A DNA stretch of 64,000 bases, taken from contig NZ_JALIRP010000003.1 of NCBI RefSeq assembly GCF_022898935.1, positions 496,001 through 560,000 on the forward strand, written 5' to 3'. Both the position numbers and the translations under genes were made by a program. Of this stretch, positions 15,961 through 24,705 are shown one piece after another. The number at the start of each line of letters is the position of its first letter. The first letter of the stretch is position 1. Under the pieces are notes generated by a model, which did not search any database, was not told the DNA's origin, and saw only the letters and a list, made by a program, of their open reading frames with translations. This stretch comes from Paenibacillus mangrovi (GTDB lineage: Bacteria > Bacillota > Bacilli > Paenibacillales > Paenibacillaceae).

Positions 15961-18673
15961 ATTTTATTGGATTAACCACTGTAACGGAACTATTATCAGA
16001 TGTGGCTTCAGTTGTGATCGAGTACAGACCTGCTTTATTTTTAACGTTAATCTGGAAGTTAACCAATCCTTCTTTGTCGGACTCGTCAACGACATAAGTA
16101 GCAGTGTTTGACCACAACTTATCTCCATCATACTTAACAGATTGGAATGCTTTTGGGTTGCTGCCATTGATCTTGAAGTTGCTAAGCTTAGATACTTCTT
16201 GGTTAGACTTAAAAGTTAATGTAATCAAGTCACCAGTCATAGCGAAGGATGAATTTTTATTACTTGACTTAATACTTACTTTGCTAATAACAGGAGCTGT
16301 TTTAACTACAGTTACAGAGCTTCCATCTGTTGTGGACTCTGTTGTGACAGAGTAAATTCCTGCGTCATTTTTAACATTGATCTGGAAGTTAACCTTACCC
16401 TCTGGATCGGACTCTTCCACTACGTATGTTGCCGCGTTCTTCCATCCGCCATTACCGTCATCGACTGAAGTGAAGTCAGTTGGATTACTGCCGTTGATTT
16501 TAAAGTTTCCAAGTTTGAACACTTCTTCTTTGGTTGTAAAGGTGAGCGTGATAGTGTCGCCTACTTTAGCCAATGAAGGGTCGTCGTTGCTAGAAACAAT
16601 ACTTACGTCACTGATCTCCACAGGGTTTTCAACTACAGGCTCTTTTACAATAGTGACCGAGCTATTATCGCTAGTTGCTTCAGTAGTAATCGAATAAATT
16701 CCCGCCGCGTTCTTAACATTGATCTGGAAGTTTACAGATCCTTCTTGATCGGAGTCTTGCACAACATAAGTAGCAGTGTTAATCCACTCATTGCCGTTGT
16801 CAGTAGAGAAGAAGATATCTGGGTTGTTTCCATGGATTTTGAAATTACCCAATTTGAATACTTCTTCTTTTGTTGTAAATGTCAACGTAATAGTGTCTCC
16901 AACTACAGCCTTAGTCGCATCAGCGTTACTTGATTTGATAATTACGTTATTGATTTCGACTGGCTGTTCAATTACCGGTTCTTTTACCACCGTAACGGAG
17001 CTGCCATCAGTTGTTGCTTCGGTAGTAATCGAGTAGTAACCAGCGTCATTCTTAACATTGATCTGGAACGTCACAGGACCTTCTGGGTCAGACTCTTCAA
17101 TTACATAAGCAGCAGTGTTAACGTACACATCGTTACTTACTGTACTTACCACAGAATCGAAAGTGGTTGGGTTACTGCCATTGATCTTGAAGTTATTAAG
17201 TTTTTCAACGTGTTCCTTAGTGTCAAATGTCAGTGTAACGGTGTCACCGACTTTTGCCACTGATGGATCGCTATTGTTAGAAGAGATGCGCACGTTACTA
17301 ATCTCTACAGGTTGATTAACGACAGGTTCTTTTACAACAGTAACGGAACTACCGTCTGTTGTGGCTTCAGTAGTAATCGAGTAAATTCCATTTCCATTCT
17401 TGACGTTAATTTGGAATGTAACAATACCTTCAGGATCAGATTCGTCAACAACATAAGTAGCAACGTTAATATATTTGTCTCCATTCTGATCAACAGCATT
17501 AGAAGAGAATGAAACAATGTTGCTACCATTGATTTTGAAGTTATTCAACTTCTCGACACATTCTTTTGTTTCAAATGTCAGCGTAATGGTGTCGCCAACC
17601 TTAGCGATTTTCGGATCGGCGTTGTTAGAAGAAATATGTACATTGCTAATCTCTACAGGAGCAACAGTTTTAGCACTGACGACTACCTGACAAGTTGCAG
17701 TGTAATTTCCGTCAACCGTTTTCACTGTAATTGTTGCTGTTCCTTCTTTAACAGGAGTAACAACACCATTGACTACAGTTGCAATTGCAGTATCGCTGGA
17801 AGACCAGACTACATTTTTATTTGTTGCATTCGATGGGGTGATCGTTGCAGTTAGTGTTTCTGTGTTTCCACCTTCAACAAGATTCAATGTAGTTTTATTC
17901 AAGGATACACCTTTAACTGATACCGATGGATCTGTAGGTGGTGTCCAACCGCCACCGCCACCGCCACCACTAGTGCTTGGAGGAGTTGGTTCAGGTTTTG
18001 GTTCTGGCTTAGGTTCAGGTTTCGGCTCGGAAGTAGGAGGTGTACTCTTTTCGATAAATTTCAATAAATTATCAGCCATAATTGCCGACATTTCGCGTGT
18101 GGAAATACCTTTTGGATTGAACGATCCGTCCGGGAAGCCAGAAATCAATTCGTACTTTTGAGCCAATGCAATATAAGGTTTCGCCCAACTAGAAATGCTA
18201 TCAGCATCCTTAAAGTTAAGGGTAGCGACCTCGTCTTTGCTAATGATTCCTTCATACATAAGTGCCCGTACTAACATGGTAGCTGCCATTTCACGAGTCA
18301 CTTTTCCATTTGGATCAAACAGCGTATCGTTTACGCCCGTTACAATCCCTGCTTCAAAAGCGAGATCCACGTACTGGGATGCCCAATCAGGCACGTCAGT
18401 AAAGTGATGAGATGTTGGCGCTTTTCCTTCAAGCCCCAAAGCCCGTACCAATATTGTTACATATTGAGCGCGAGTCAATTCGGACTTTGGACTAAAATGA
18501 GCTGCATCAATACCTTCAATGATACCCTTTTCCTTTAAGTTATTGATTGCATCCTTTGCGTAGGAGCCGTCGATGTCAGTAAATGCATTGGATGCAGCGA
18601 GTACGGATGGGGTCATCGTACCCAATAGGAGAGATGATGCTGTTAGCATTTTTGCGACGAAAAGTTTGTTCAT
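14705..18673 (-). CDS. SLH-anchored repeat adhesin-like surface protein
   Basis: 1322 residues from ATG 18673 with GGGAGG 13 bases upstream. Signal peptide (1-26), then three SLH domains at the N-terminus (about 30-205), a Pro-Glu-Pro-Lys linker, a Gly-rich run and a Big_2 Ig-like domain (about 250-335). Five tandem ~105-residue repeats follow (each with K-VGDTITLTF, NFKINGSNP and ITTEATTDGSSVTVV), then three ~130-residue repeats (QDFAYWxDA, YNVGF, GQLS, YDxTPAKAVITI). No catalytic motif is visible. The architecture is that of an elongated wall-bound adhesin or matrix protein. It is transcribed alone from a strong SigA promoter through a riboswitch-like leader, so its display is probably set by cyclic-di-GMP. 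The ligand is unknown. Confidence 0.85.
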   Translation of the reverse strand: MNKLFVAKMLTASSLLLGTMTPSVLAASNAFTDIDGSYAKDAINNLKEKGIIEGIDAAHFSPKSELTRAQYVTILVRALGLEGKAPTSHHFTDVPDWASQYVDLAFEAGIVTGVNDTLFDPNGKVTREMAATMLVRALMYEGIISKDEVATLNFKDADSISSWAKPYIALAQKYELISGFPDGSFNPKGISTREMSAIMADNLLKFIEKSTPPTSEPKPEPKPEPKPEPTPPSTSGGGGGGGWTPPTDPSVSVKGVSLNKTTLNLVEGGNTETLTATITPSNATNKNVVWSSSDTAIATVVNGVVTPVKEGTATITVKTVDGNYTATCQVVVSAKTVAPVEISNVHISSNNADPKIAKVGDTITLTFETKECVEKLNNFKINGSNIVSFSSNAVDQNGDKYINVATYVVDESDPEGIVTFQINVKNGNGIYSITTEATTDGSSVTVVKEPVVNQPVEISNVRISSNNSDPSVAKVGDTVTLTFDTKEHVEKLNNFKINGSNPTTFDSVVSTVSNDVYVNTAAYVIEESDPEGPVTFQINVKNDAGYYSITTEATTDGSSVTVVKEPVIEQPVEINNVIIKSSNADATKAVVGDTITLTFTTKEEVFKLGNFKIHGNNPDIFFSTDNGNEWINTATYVVQDSDQEGSVNFQINVKNAAGIYSITTEATSDNSSVTIVKEPVVENPVEISDVSIVSSNDDPSLAKVGDTITLTFTTKEEVFKLGNFKINGSNPTDFTSVDDGNGGWKNAATYVVEESDPEGKVNFQINVKNDAGIYSVTTESTTDGSSVTVVKTAPVISKVSIKSSNKNSSFAMTGDLITLTFKSNQEVSKLSNFKINGSNPKAFQSVKYDGDKLWSNTATYVVDESDKEGLVNFQINVKNKAGLYSITTEATSDNSSVTVVNPIKSQDFAYWVDATPESAGYNVGFQINLNMLPYENIYKIEVSLEDANENTIAKRTATGSQIYKLKSDDETYGDLDGQLSASFIKRSEASSNEYWDSSAYDFSTPAKAVITITDNKGRVYKNENNNLSGTSGEVSNPQDFLQAQDFAYWFDATSSGAGYNVGFKIDLNKLPYDKIKQIQVSLEDGSGNILATRTATGDKIVKLQADDALYGEGENKLDGQLSAAFIYRNSEASNEYWDSSAYDFTTPSKAVITIMDDTNRIYKVVNNNLTGEVSGEVPNPLDYVQPQDFGFWPGADPELGNAYNVGFKIVDLTNLPYEMIKSIEVSLLDEIGNVIATNTATTNVTVGDATYNQIEELQKIDDEYGGVDGQLSTPFFNRDSVVNSKMWTFGEYDITKTPAKVVITITDKSNRVFKVEKINLVR
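15975..17660 (-). repeat. Five tandem Ig-like coding repeats (~105 residues each)
   Basis: Repeated units start with VEISNV-I-SSN and share KVGDTITLTF, NFKINGSN and the closing SSVTVVK. The DNA itself is repetitive, so copy number could change by recombination or slippage. Confidence 0.85.
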
Positions 18674-18696
18674 TTGGAAATCTATTCCTCCCTAGA

Positions 18697-18858
18697 TTAT
18701 TTTATCCAAACTAAGTTATACCCTTTTGAAGTAGTCTTGATGTTCTTGCCTTCAACAGTCAACGTTACTTTCCATCGACCTGGCCCTGCAGGATCAGCCG
18801 TCTTTGTCAGATTGACTGCTCCAGGATTGGGCCAGATGAGCTCCTCCCCGGAACGCAA
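18697..18858 (-). pseudogene. 53-codon frame between riboswitch terminator and SLH gene
   Basis: After the terminator hairpin a frame runs from a TTG with no ribosome site to TAA, ending 23 bases before the SLH gene start. It encodes a protein-like sequence (EELIWPNPGAVNLTKTADP, then RWKVTLTVEGKNIKTTSKGY) that reads like the C-terminal end of an exported beta-domain protein. Either it is the tail of a deleted gene or a leader peptide. I cannot match it to a family. Confidence 0.45.
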
Positions 18859-18899
18859 AAACGCCCGATTGCATTAACGATGTTAATTGCAACCGGACG
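18854..18899 (-). terminator. Riboswitch-associated intrinsic terminator
   Basis: Long reverse strand hairpin: CGTCCGGTTGCAATTAAC pairs imperfectly with GTTAATGCAATCGGGCG, followed by TTTTTG. Its left arm overlaps the 3' strand of the GEMM aptamer, so the two structures are mutually exclusive. Confidence 0.75.
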
Positions 18900-18972
18900 A
18901 TCATAAGTCATAAGACTGTTAGACTCCTAGGCTTTGCGACCTAACCTTTCGATTAGTGTGCCAAATATATGA
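18885..18972 (-). promoter_or_regulatory. GEMM / cyclic-di-GMP-I riboswitch candidate
   Basis: On the reverse strand a CTAATC-GAAA-GGTTAG stem with GAAA tetraloop is followed by GTCGCAAAGCC, then AGTCTAA, and a 3' CCGGTTGC strand. These are the conserved blocks of GEMM-I aptamers (GNRA-capped P2, the invariant CGCAAAGCC core, and the tetraloop-receptor side). The 5' part is shorter than the consensus. The aptamer's 3' strand is reused by the terminator. By that logic ligand binding would free transcription (an ON switch) of the SLH adhesin gene 200 bases downstream. Confidence 0.75.
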
Positions 18973-19059
18973 AATTGTCGTTAATGGTAGATACACTTGT
19001 TAAATATCTGATATAAGTTAATAGCCACAAGTAGTATATAGGAACTATCGATATAACCC

Positions 19060-19088
19060 AATATATACCAACCACCTATGGTTGTCAA
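19060..19088 (-). promoter_or_regulatory. Strong SigA promoter of the riboswitch-SLH transcript
   Basis: Reverse strand TTGACA, exactly 17 bases, TATATT. It gives a leader of roughly 380 bases containing the GEMM aptamer, the terminator and the 53-codon frame. Confidence 0.75.
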
Positions 19089-19157
19089 TTACCGAATATT
19101 AGTAGATTGGAACTATTTTTGCATCGAAAATATGAATTTCCCTTTCGCAAAAAGCTG

Positions 19158-19830
19158 TTATTTCCCCATTTGCTTTTGCAGCTGCTCAAAAACCTGCTTC
19201 GTCTGCAGCGGATCCTTTTCATTATAGAAAATATACACATCGTCTAATTTCATCCGGATGTAAGGAGGGTTTTTAAAAATATACAATCTGGACTTGCCTA
19301 ATTCCTTCAAGCGAAAATGTCCTCGAGCGTACTGGCCTGTGGCTTCCCCATTCGTTTTAGTAACACGGGGTACGCTATCAACCAACGTTAATTCTTGAAG
19401 TCGTCTATGCTAAAATCGTAGGAATACATCGGGTATTTGATCTCGATTTTATGGTCAAAGGTACCTTAAGCTCGGGCGACGTCAGCTCGGAACGGATCAG
19501 CATAAAGGAAACCCCGATCACGATCACCGCCACGATAAAAACAGTGCCACATATGATCATTTTTCCACCCAAGGTCGCTGTATTGACCGTATCTCCGATT
19601 CCGACACGTTTCGGCACAAAAATTCTTTTGTCATTCGGATTATGGTAAGTGAAGCCGTTCACCCAGTATTCGTCATCATCCGTGTACACGACTTTGCCGT
19701 CCTGTGACAATACCTCGGTAAATAAGACAACCAACGTAAGCCATACGCCGTCCATGCCTGTGTTCCCATTCGTCAAAAGTATAAATGCCGTTTGTCCTGA
19801 AAACCGAATCAGACCCTTTTGGCATGATTG
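19158..19830 (-). pseudogene. Frameshifted DUF5808/PH-domain membrane protein
   Basis: The upper part encodes DDEYWVNGFTYHNPNDKRIFV and PKRVGIGDTVN, the DUF5808 signature usually found after a DUF1648 region, then a membrane segment (IICGTVFIVAVIVIGVSFMLI). The lower part encodes a bacterial PH-like domain (TNGEATGQYARGHFRLKELG, PPYIRMKLDDVYIFYN). The segments are in different frames: one shift near 19450, and a second near 19395 where AAGAATTAACG appears to have lost a G. The 5' end is also missing and runs into the terminator of the next gene. Two lesions plus truncation argue for a decayed gene, not a sequencing error. Confidence 0.75.
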
Positions 19831-19831
19831 G

Positions 19832-19865
19832 ACAAAAAAAGACACCGACATATCATGTCAGTGTC
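19832..19865 (-). terminator. terminator of the mannoside operon
   Basis: Reverse strand GACACTGACAT/ATGTCGGTGTC hairpin followed by seven T. It ends the long leftward operon 30 bases after the dehydrogenase stop. Confidence 0.88.
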
Positions 19866-19894
19866 CTTGTACAGCGAACAGCGCCCTCTAAAAG

Positions 19895-20902
19895 TTATAA
19901 TTGGATCATCCCTTTGCTGACGCCAAGCTTCGGATAATCGCGCATGGCCTGAGGCAAATCGTCCAGTGTGAAGCGGTGGCTGACCAGTGGCTCCAATTGA
20001 ATTCTGCCTTGGGAGACCAAAGCGATCGCTTCCGCATGAGTAAACGGATTGATGAAGGATCCCATGATGCTGAGCTCTTTGGAGAAAATATCAAAAGGAC
20101 GAATGCTAACTTCCGCATCCGGCGCAGCCACGCCGAATAGCAGAATCTGTCCACCCTTACGAGCGGCGCGGACCGCCATTTCGACTGAATCCTTCCGCCC
20201 TACGCATTCGATGACAACATCTGCACTTGAAGCCAGCGCATCCACGGTACCTGGGTCCAAAGGAGAAACCACTTCGTCCGCTCCCAGCTTCCGCAGAGTA
20301 TCATGCTTAAATACGGCAGGATCGCTTACCGTAATCCGGGAAACAGCTTCCGCTCTTACCAGCTGCAAAAAGATCTGGCCGATAAATCCGCCGCCGACGA
20401 TCAATACGTGATCCTGAGGCCGGATCTTCAGCTTGCGGAAGCCGTGCAGCACACAGCCCAGCGGTTCAATCAAAGCCGCTTCTTCAAAGCTCATTGTATC
20501 TGGAATAGGGTAGCAATTCTCCGCCGGAACGGCGCAGAATTCGCCCATGCCCCCATCTCGGGTAACACCTACCGCTTGCAGATTGTCACATAGATGAAGT
20601 CTGCCGCTGCGGCAATACTCGCAGCTTCCACAATAAATATTGGGATCGATCGTGACACGGTCCCCAATCGCTAACGTATCGACACCTTCACCAAGACCGG
20701 TTACTTCACCGGCTAATTCATGACCAAGCACAATTGGAGGATGAACCTCCGCCGAACCCGGATGTCCGTGATAGATATGTTGGTCCGTACCGCAAATACC
20801 GCAGTTGCGCACACGAATGACGACTTCACCGGGTCCGGGCAGCGGGGTGGAAAGTTCCTTACATGCCATTTGTTCTTGTTCCTGTAATACTGCCGCTCTC
20901 AT
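19895..20902 (-). CDS. Zinc-dependent medium-chain alcohol/polyol dehydrogenase
   Basis: 335 residues from ATG 20902 (AAGGAGAGAG upstream; a frame extending to 21013 enters the GH2 gene and has no better start). The catalytic zinc site is seen in CGICGTDQH and GHELAGEV, the structural zinc lobe in CGSCEYCRSGRLHLC, and the Rossmann loop in VGGGFIG. The protein is related to sorbitol and threonine dehydrogenases, oxidising a secondary alcohol of a sugar or polyol with NAD(P). It is the last gene of the mannoside operon, 65 bases after the GH2 gene, so its substrate is probably a sugar derived from that pathway. The exact one is unknown. Confidence 0.88.
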   Translation of the reverse strand: MRAAVLQEQEQMACKELSTPLPGPGEVVIRVRNCGICGTDQHIYHGHPGSAEVHPPIVLGHELAGEVTGLGEGVDTLAIGDRVTIDPNIYCGSCEYCRSGRLHLCDNLQAVGVTRDGGMGEFCAVPAENCYPIPDTMSFEEAALIEPLGCVLHGFRKLKIRPQDHVLIVGGGFIGQIFLQLVRAEAVSRITVSDPAVFKHDTLRKLGADEVVSPLDPGTVDALASSADVVIECVGRKDSVEMAVRAARKGGQILLFGVAAPDAEVSIRPFDIFSKELSIMGSFINPFTHAEAIALVSQGRIQLEPLVSHRFTLDDLPQAMRDYPKLGVSKGMIQL

Positions 20903-20967
20903 TGATCTCTCTCCTTTTCTCCATGATCCAATCAAAACTAAGCTGTTCCTGTATTCCGCATTAGTTA

Positions 20968-23535
20968 TTAGTTGGCGGTCCCGTTCAACGCCGATACACG
21001 TAGCGTGTACCATGGAATATCCTTACCCTCCAACTGTTTAACGTGCAACGTGCGGCTTTGCCCAGGAAGCAGATCAAAATAATTATCCTCCCACTCGATC
21101 CACTCCGCATCCAGCTCGAGCTTAACCATTCGTGCCAAATGACCTGCCGCTGAAACCGTCACCGTGCTATCCTGCGGATTCACCTGCACATTTAGACGAG
21201 TTGGTTCAAAGTTCATATCTTTATGGTCCAGGAAGTAATAGAAATTGTCCTCCCCTGTTCCATATTCCCACCGGATAACGCATACCGCCTGAGACGGATC
21301 AAGGTCTTGCAGCAGTTCCTCCAAAGTGATATCTGCGATGCGCTGCTTGCCCACCGCATCGATGGTGACAGGATAGGAGCGATGATACACACAGCGGCCG
21401 TCTATGCCATATACTTTGATTTCCGCAGTCCGCTTAGCCGTCTGCCGGGTATCATTGAGCCCCCACAGAATCAGACGGGAGTCTCCAGGCGTATACTCCG
21501 CTGTCAGAAGCACGGGATGAAAGAACTTCCGCGCATAATGGTAGGCCGCCTTCGGAAGGCCATAGTAGTCGATGACCGACCAGCTCGTTCCAGGCCAGCA
21601 ATCATTGAACTGCCAGAACAACGCTCCGCTCGTCTCCGGTTTGTTTCTGCGGTAATGCTCGATGCCGTATTTCAACCCTTCAGCCTGGGTAAGCATCGAG
21701 AAATTCACGTATTCCTCCAGATTGCTTGGAATCCCTGAATAGCCCTCCATCAGCATAATGCCCTTCAGGTGGTTGATATCCTTGTTCCGGTTCATCATTT
21801 CGGTACTGCCCCATACGAGCTCCGATTCAGGGATATTCCGCTTGAGAGTATACAAGGTTGATGAGGCGTGCATGCCGAACTCGCTGGCAAATTTCGTATG
21901 GTCTTCTTTAAATTTTTTAAAGGACAATCCCTCTATGCTGTAATCCTGAAGCTGAGGCTCGCCAAAGACGCGAGGTTCGATATTGCCGTGCCAGACCTGC
22001 CAATTATGCGTATCACCTTCATCGCGGGAGTTGTGGTCATTCCCTCCAAAAGGCGAGCTCGGCCAGAACGTACGTGACGGATCCAGCTTCTCCAGCAGAG
22101 CCGGCATCATTTCATGGTAAATTTTCTCCCCGTAAAACGGATGCGGAATTTGACCGCTGGAATGAAGCGCTTCGTACAGCCAATCGTTCTCATTGTTACC
22201 GCACCACAGCGCCAAGCAGGTCCGGCTGCGAAGTCGTTTGGTTACATGCTCGATCTCGCGGCGGACATTGTCCATAAAGTTGCGGTTATAGTCCGGATAC
22301 AGCGCGCAGGCAAACATAAAGTCCTGCCATACCAATATCCCCAGACGGTCGCATTCATCATAGAAAATATCTCTTTCATAGATCCCGCCGCCCCATACTC
22401 TTAGCATATTCATGTTGCCACCCTGGGCCATGCGAATCAACCGTGAATATCTGCTGTCCGGAACAGCCGCAATAAAGCTGTCAATCGGAATCCAATTGGC
22501 TCCTTTAGCGAATACAGGGACATCGTTCAGCACAAAAGTAAACGTAGGGTTGCCCGAATCATCCCGCAGCTTCAGCTCAAGACTTCTGACACCGAACATC
22601 TGACTTCTGCTGTCAATTGCCTCTCCGTCAGCAGACACCGTAATTTGCAGCTTGTATAAAAAAGGCGTCCCGAGATCATGAGTCCACCAAAGCTTGGGCT
22701 GAGCCACTTCAAGCCTTGTACTGCCTGTCATCCGGGTTCCAATCGAAGCTCCGTCCATCATGAAGCCTTGGCTCAAATCGACCTTGAATTCCGCGGATGC
22801 CACAGCTTCCCCTTTCTCCTCATCGATGAGCTCCACAAAGGCGGTGTAGGTTTTCTTGCAGTCCCAAGCCTTGATCTCCAAAGAAACGTCGACAAGTGCC
22901 TGATCCGTACCGATTTCCGCAGTCCGGGCATATACATGCTCCAGCTTGGCATGGCGACTCTTCTCAAGCCGGACTTCCTTCCAAATTCCCGCACACAGCA
23001 GCCGAGGGCCCCAATCCCATCCATAGTGGCTTTGATTTTTGCGGGTCCAGACCCGTTCCTTGCTGAATCCGGACCAGTATGTGGATACGGCCTTCTCGCC
23101 TACTTTGGCATGAACCGGATCAAACTTAACGGCAATCACGTTTTTGCCAGGCTTCAGCTCGCGGCTTACCTCAAACGTATGGCTGATAAACATATTGTCC
23201 GTTGATCCAAGCTCGGCGCCATTCAAATAAACGGTAGCAAAGGTGTCGAGCCCTTCAAATACAAGCTCCATTCTCTCATTCGGACCAGGAACTTCATCCA
23301 GTGTGAATACGGTGCGATACCACCAGATCCGATCCTCCACCCACCGGCATTTTTGATCATTGTGTCCGTAGAACGGATCATCGATCAAGCCATGACGGAT
23401 CAAGGTTGTATGAACATCTCCTGGCACTTCCGACGCCATCCAAAAATAATCGTCAAATAATGGAGAGGCGACTTCCAAATCTCTGGCTTCCCCAATCCGG
23501 AAGTCCCGCAGTTTCCAATGGTCTTTAATAATCAT
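20968..23535 (-). CDS. GH2 beta-mannosidase
   Basis: 855 residues from ATG 23535 (GGGGGGG 4-5 bases upstream). Jelly-roll domain first (DDYFWMASEVPGDVHTTLI, a beta-mannosidase rather than beta-galactosidase hallmark), then Ig-like domain and TIM barrel. The acid/base is the Glu of WCGNNENDW and the nucleophile is probably the Glu of FASEFGMH. No signal peptide, so it acts in the cytosol. It removes non-reducing beta-D-mannose from short oligosaccharides. It lies between the GH130 phosphorylase and the dehydrogenase in the operon, which supports beta-mannoside as the operon's substrate. A hairpin in the 66-base gap before it may lower its expression. Confidence 0.9.
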   Translation of the reverse strand: MIIKDHWKLRDFRIGEARDLEVASPLFDDYFWMASEVPGDVHTTLIRHGLIDDPFYGHNDQKCRWVEDRIWWYRTVFTLDEVPGPNERMELVFEGLDTFATVYLNGAELGSTDNMFISHTFEVSRELKPGKNVIAVKFDPVHAKVGEKAVSTYWSGFSKERVWTRKNQSHYGWDWGPRLLCAGIWKEVRLEKSRHAKLEHVYARTAEIGTDQALVDVSLEIKAWDCKKTYTAFVELIDEEKGEAVASAEFKVDLSQGFMMDGASIGTRMTGSTRLEVAQPKLWWTHDLGTPFLYKLQITVSADGEAIDSRSQMFGVRSLELKLRDDSGNPTFTFVLNDVPVFAKGANWIPIDSFIAAVPDSRYSRLIRMAQGGNMNMLRVWGGGIYERDIFYDECDRLGILVWQDFMFACALYPDYNRNFMDNVRREIEHVTKRLRSRTCLALWCGNNENDWLYEALHSSGQIPHPFYGEKIYHEMMPALLEKLDPSRTFWPSSPFGGNDHNSRDEGDTHNWQVWHGNIEPRVFGEPQLQDYSIEGLSFKKFKEDHTKFASEFGMHASSTLYTLKRNIPESELVWGSTEMMNRNKDINHLKGIMLMEGYSGIPSNLEEYVNFSMLTQAEGLKYGIEHYRRNKPETSGALFWQFNDCWPGTSWSVIDYYGLPKAAYHYARKFFHPVLLTAEYTPGDSRLILWGLNDTRQTAKRTAEIKVYGIDGRCVYHRSYPVTIDAVGKQRIADITLEELLQDLDPSQAVCVIRWEYGTGEDNFYYFLDHKDMNFEPTRLNVQVNPQDSTVTVSAAGHLARMVKLELDAEWIEWEDNYFDLLPGQSRTLHVKQLEGKDIPWYTLRVSALNGTAN

Positions 23536-23551
23536 AATGTCCCCCCCTGAA

Positions 23552-23587
23552 AGAAAACGCCAAAACAACTGGGTTGTTTGGCGTTTC
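23552..23587 (-). terminator. Intra-operon hairpin between GH130 and GH2 genes
   Basis: Reverse strand AAACGCCAAACAAC/GTTGTTTTGGCGTTTTC hairpin with a weak T-tract. Probably a partial terminator or mRNA-processing/stability element that sets the ratio of upstream to downstream genes. Confidence 0.6.
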
Positions 23588-23601
23588 TTGTTCAAATGCA
23601 T

Positions 23602-24675
23602 TTATACTGTAACTTCAACATACTCGAGGCTGTCCAAAATTTCCTTCACGCTGAGCTCTGCGCAGGCCATGGATGTGTCCGCGACGCCGTAAAACATTTT
23701 TACCGTATCGCCTTCAACGATGGCTCCGCAGGAGAACACAACATCTCCAAAAAATCCATGTTTCTCGTACTCAGCCTCCGGCTCCATGACCGGTTTGCTA
23801 GAACGGGCAATGACGCGAGTCGGATCATTCAAATCTAGCAACACGGCGCCCATGCAGTATCTGTGGTCTAAGGTCGCCCCGTGATACAGTTCCAGCCAGC
23901 CTTTTTCGGTTTTAAATGGAACCGCTCCACCGCCCATTCTGCCGCTGTCCCACATGCCGTCTCTCAAACCGAGCAGATGCTTGTGATTGCCCCAATACAG
24001 CAGATTATCGGATTCAGCAATCCAGATTTCCGGATTACCGATGCTTTTCATCGTTGGACGATGCAGCGCATAATACTTTCCGTTGATCTTTTCAGGGAAG
24101 ATAAGGACGTCTTTGTTATCAGGTCCAAATATCATGCCATGATGCTTGGTTGTCACAAAATCGGTAGTCGAAACCATCGATTCTCCGATCCCTACCGGGG
24201 ATACCACAGAAAAATAGATATAATAAGTGTCCCCGATTTGGGTTACGCGCGGATCCTCGATGCCGAAGGTTTCCTGTTCATTCGATGGATAAATAAACGG
24301 CTTTTCATCCACCGTAAAGTTGTGACCGTCTTTGCTTCTTGCAATCCGGATGTAGGAAAGGGATGTCAAATATTCAAAAGTGCCGCCCTTTGACTTATTC
24401 CGGATCACCCGCGGGTCAGAGAAATCATAGCGATCATCGTCCGTACGGAAAGGAATGAGTTCAAGTTCGCCAGTTTGTGCATTATATACAGGTGCTTTTA
24501 CGATATTAGGGTCGTCGCTGAGCGGGCGCTCCGCTACTCTAAGCAGCATCAGTGTCTCCCCCTGATACTCAGCAATACCGGCATTAAATGCGCCGATAAC
24601 CTCAAAATCCTCCCGGTGAGGTTTGACGTCAGCCGGCGTGATCAACGGATTTTCTGCATAACGATTAATTTTCAT
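23602..24675 (-). CDS. GH130 beta-mannoside phosphorylase
   Basis: 357 residues from ATG 24675 (AAGGAG 10 bases upstream; TTG 24684 is too close to it). A five-bladed beta-propeller with the conserved Asp in FGIEDPRV, the RPTMKSIGNPEIWIAES segment and GMWDSGRMGGGAVPF. GH130 enzymes cleave beta-mannosides with phosphate to give mannose-1-phosphate, saving ATP; some members are hydrolases. No signal peptide. The operon order (transporter, GH13, DUF1861, GH130, GH2) supports intracellular breakdown of short beta-mannosides. Whether the acceptor is glucose, mannose or GlcNAc cannot be told. Confidence 0.9.
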   Translation of the reverse strand: MKINRYAENPLITPADVKPHREDFEVIGAFNAGIAEYQGETLMLLRVAERPLSDDPNIVKAPVYNAQTGELELIPFRTDDDRYDFSDPRVIRNKSKGGTFEYLTSLSYIRIARSKDGHNFTVDEKPFIYPSNEQETFGIEDPRVTQIGDTYYIYFSVVSPVGIGESMVSTTDFVTTKHHGMIFGPDNKDVLIFPEKINGKYYALHRPTMKSIGNPEIWIAESDNLLYWGNHKHLLGLRDGMWDSGRMGGGAVPFKTEKGWLELYHGATLDHRYCMGAVLLDLNDPTRVIARSSKPVMEPEAEYEKHGFFGDVVFSCGAIVEGDTVKMFYGVADTSMACAELSVKEILDSLEYVEVTV

Positions 24676-24705
24676 TGTGATCAAGCTCCTTGGATGTATA
24701 AACTA

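Noticed and set aside
14900..17660. Possible CRISPR-like or satellite array
   Set aside because: The repeats are long, in frame and encode conserved protein modules of the SLH adhesin.
19405..19851. Intact 148-residue membrane protein
   Set aside because: Its start lies in the terminator of the next operon and its C-terminus is frameshifted away from the conserved PH-like part.
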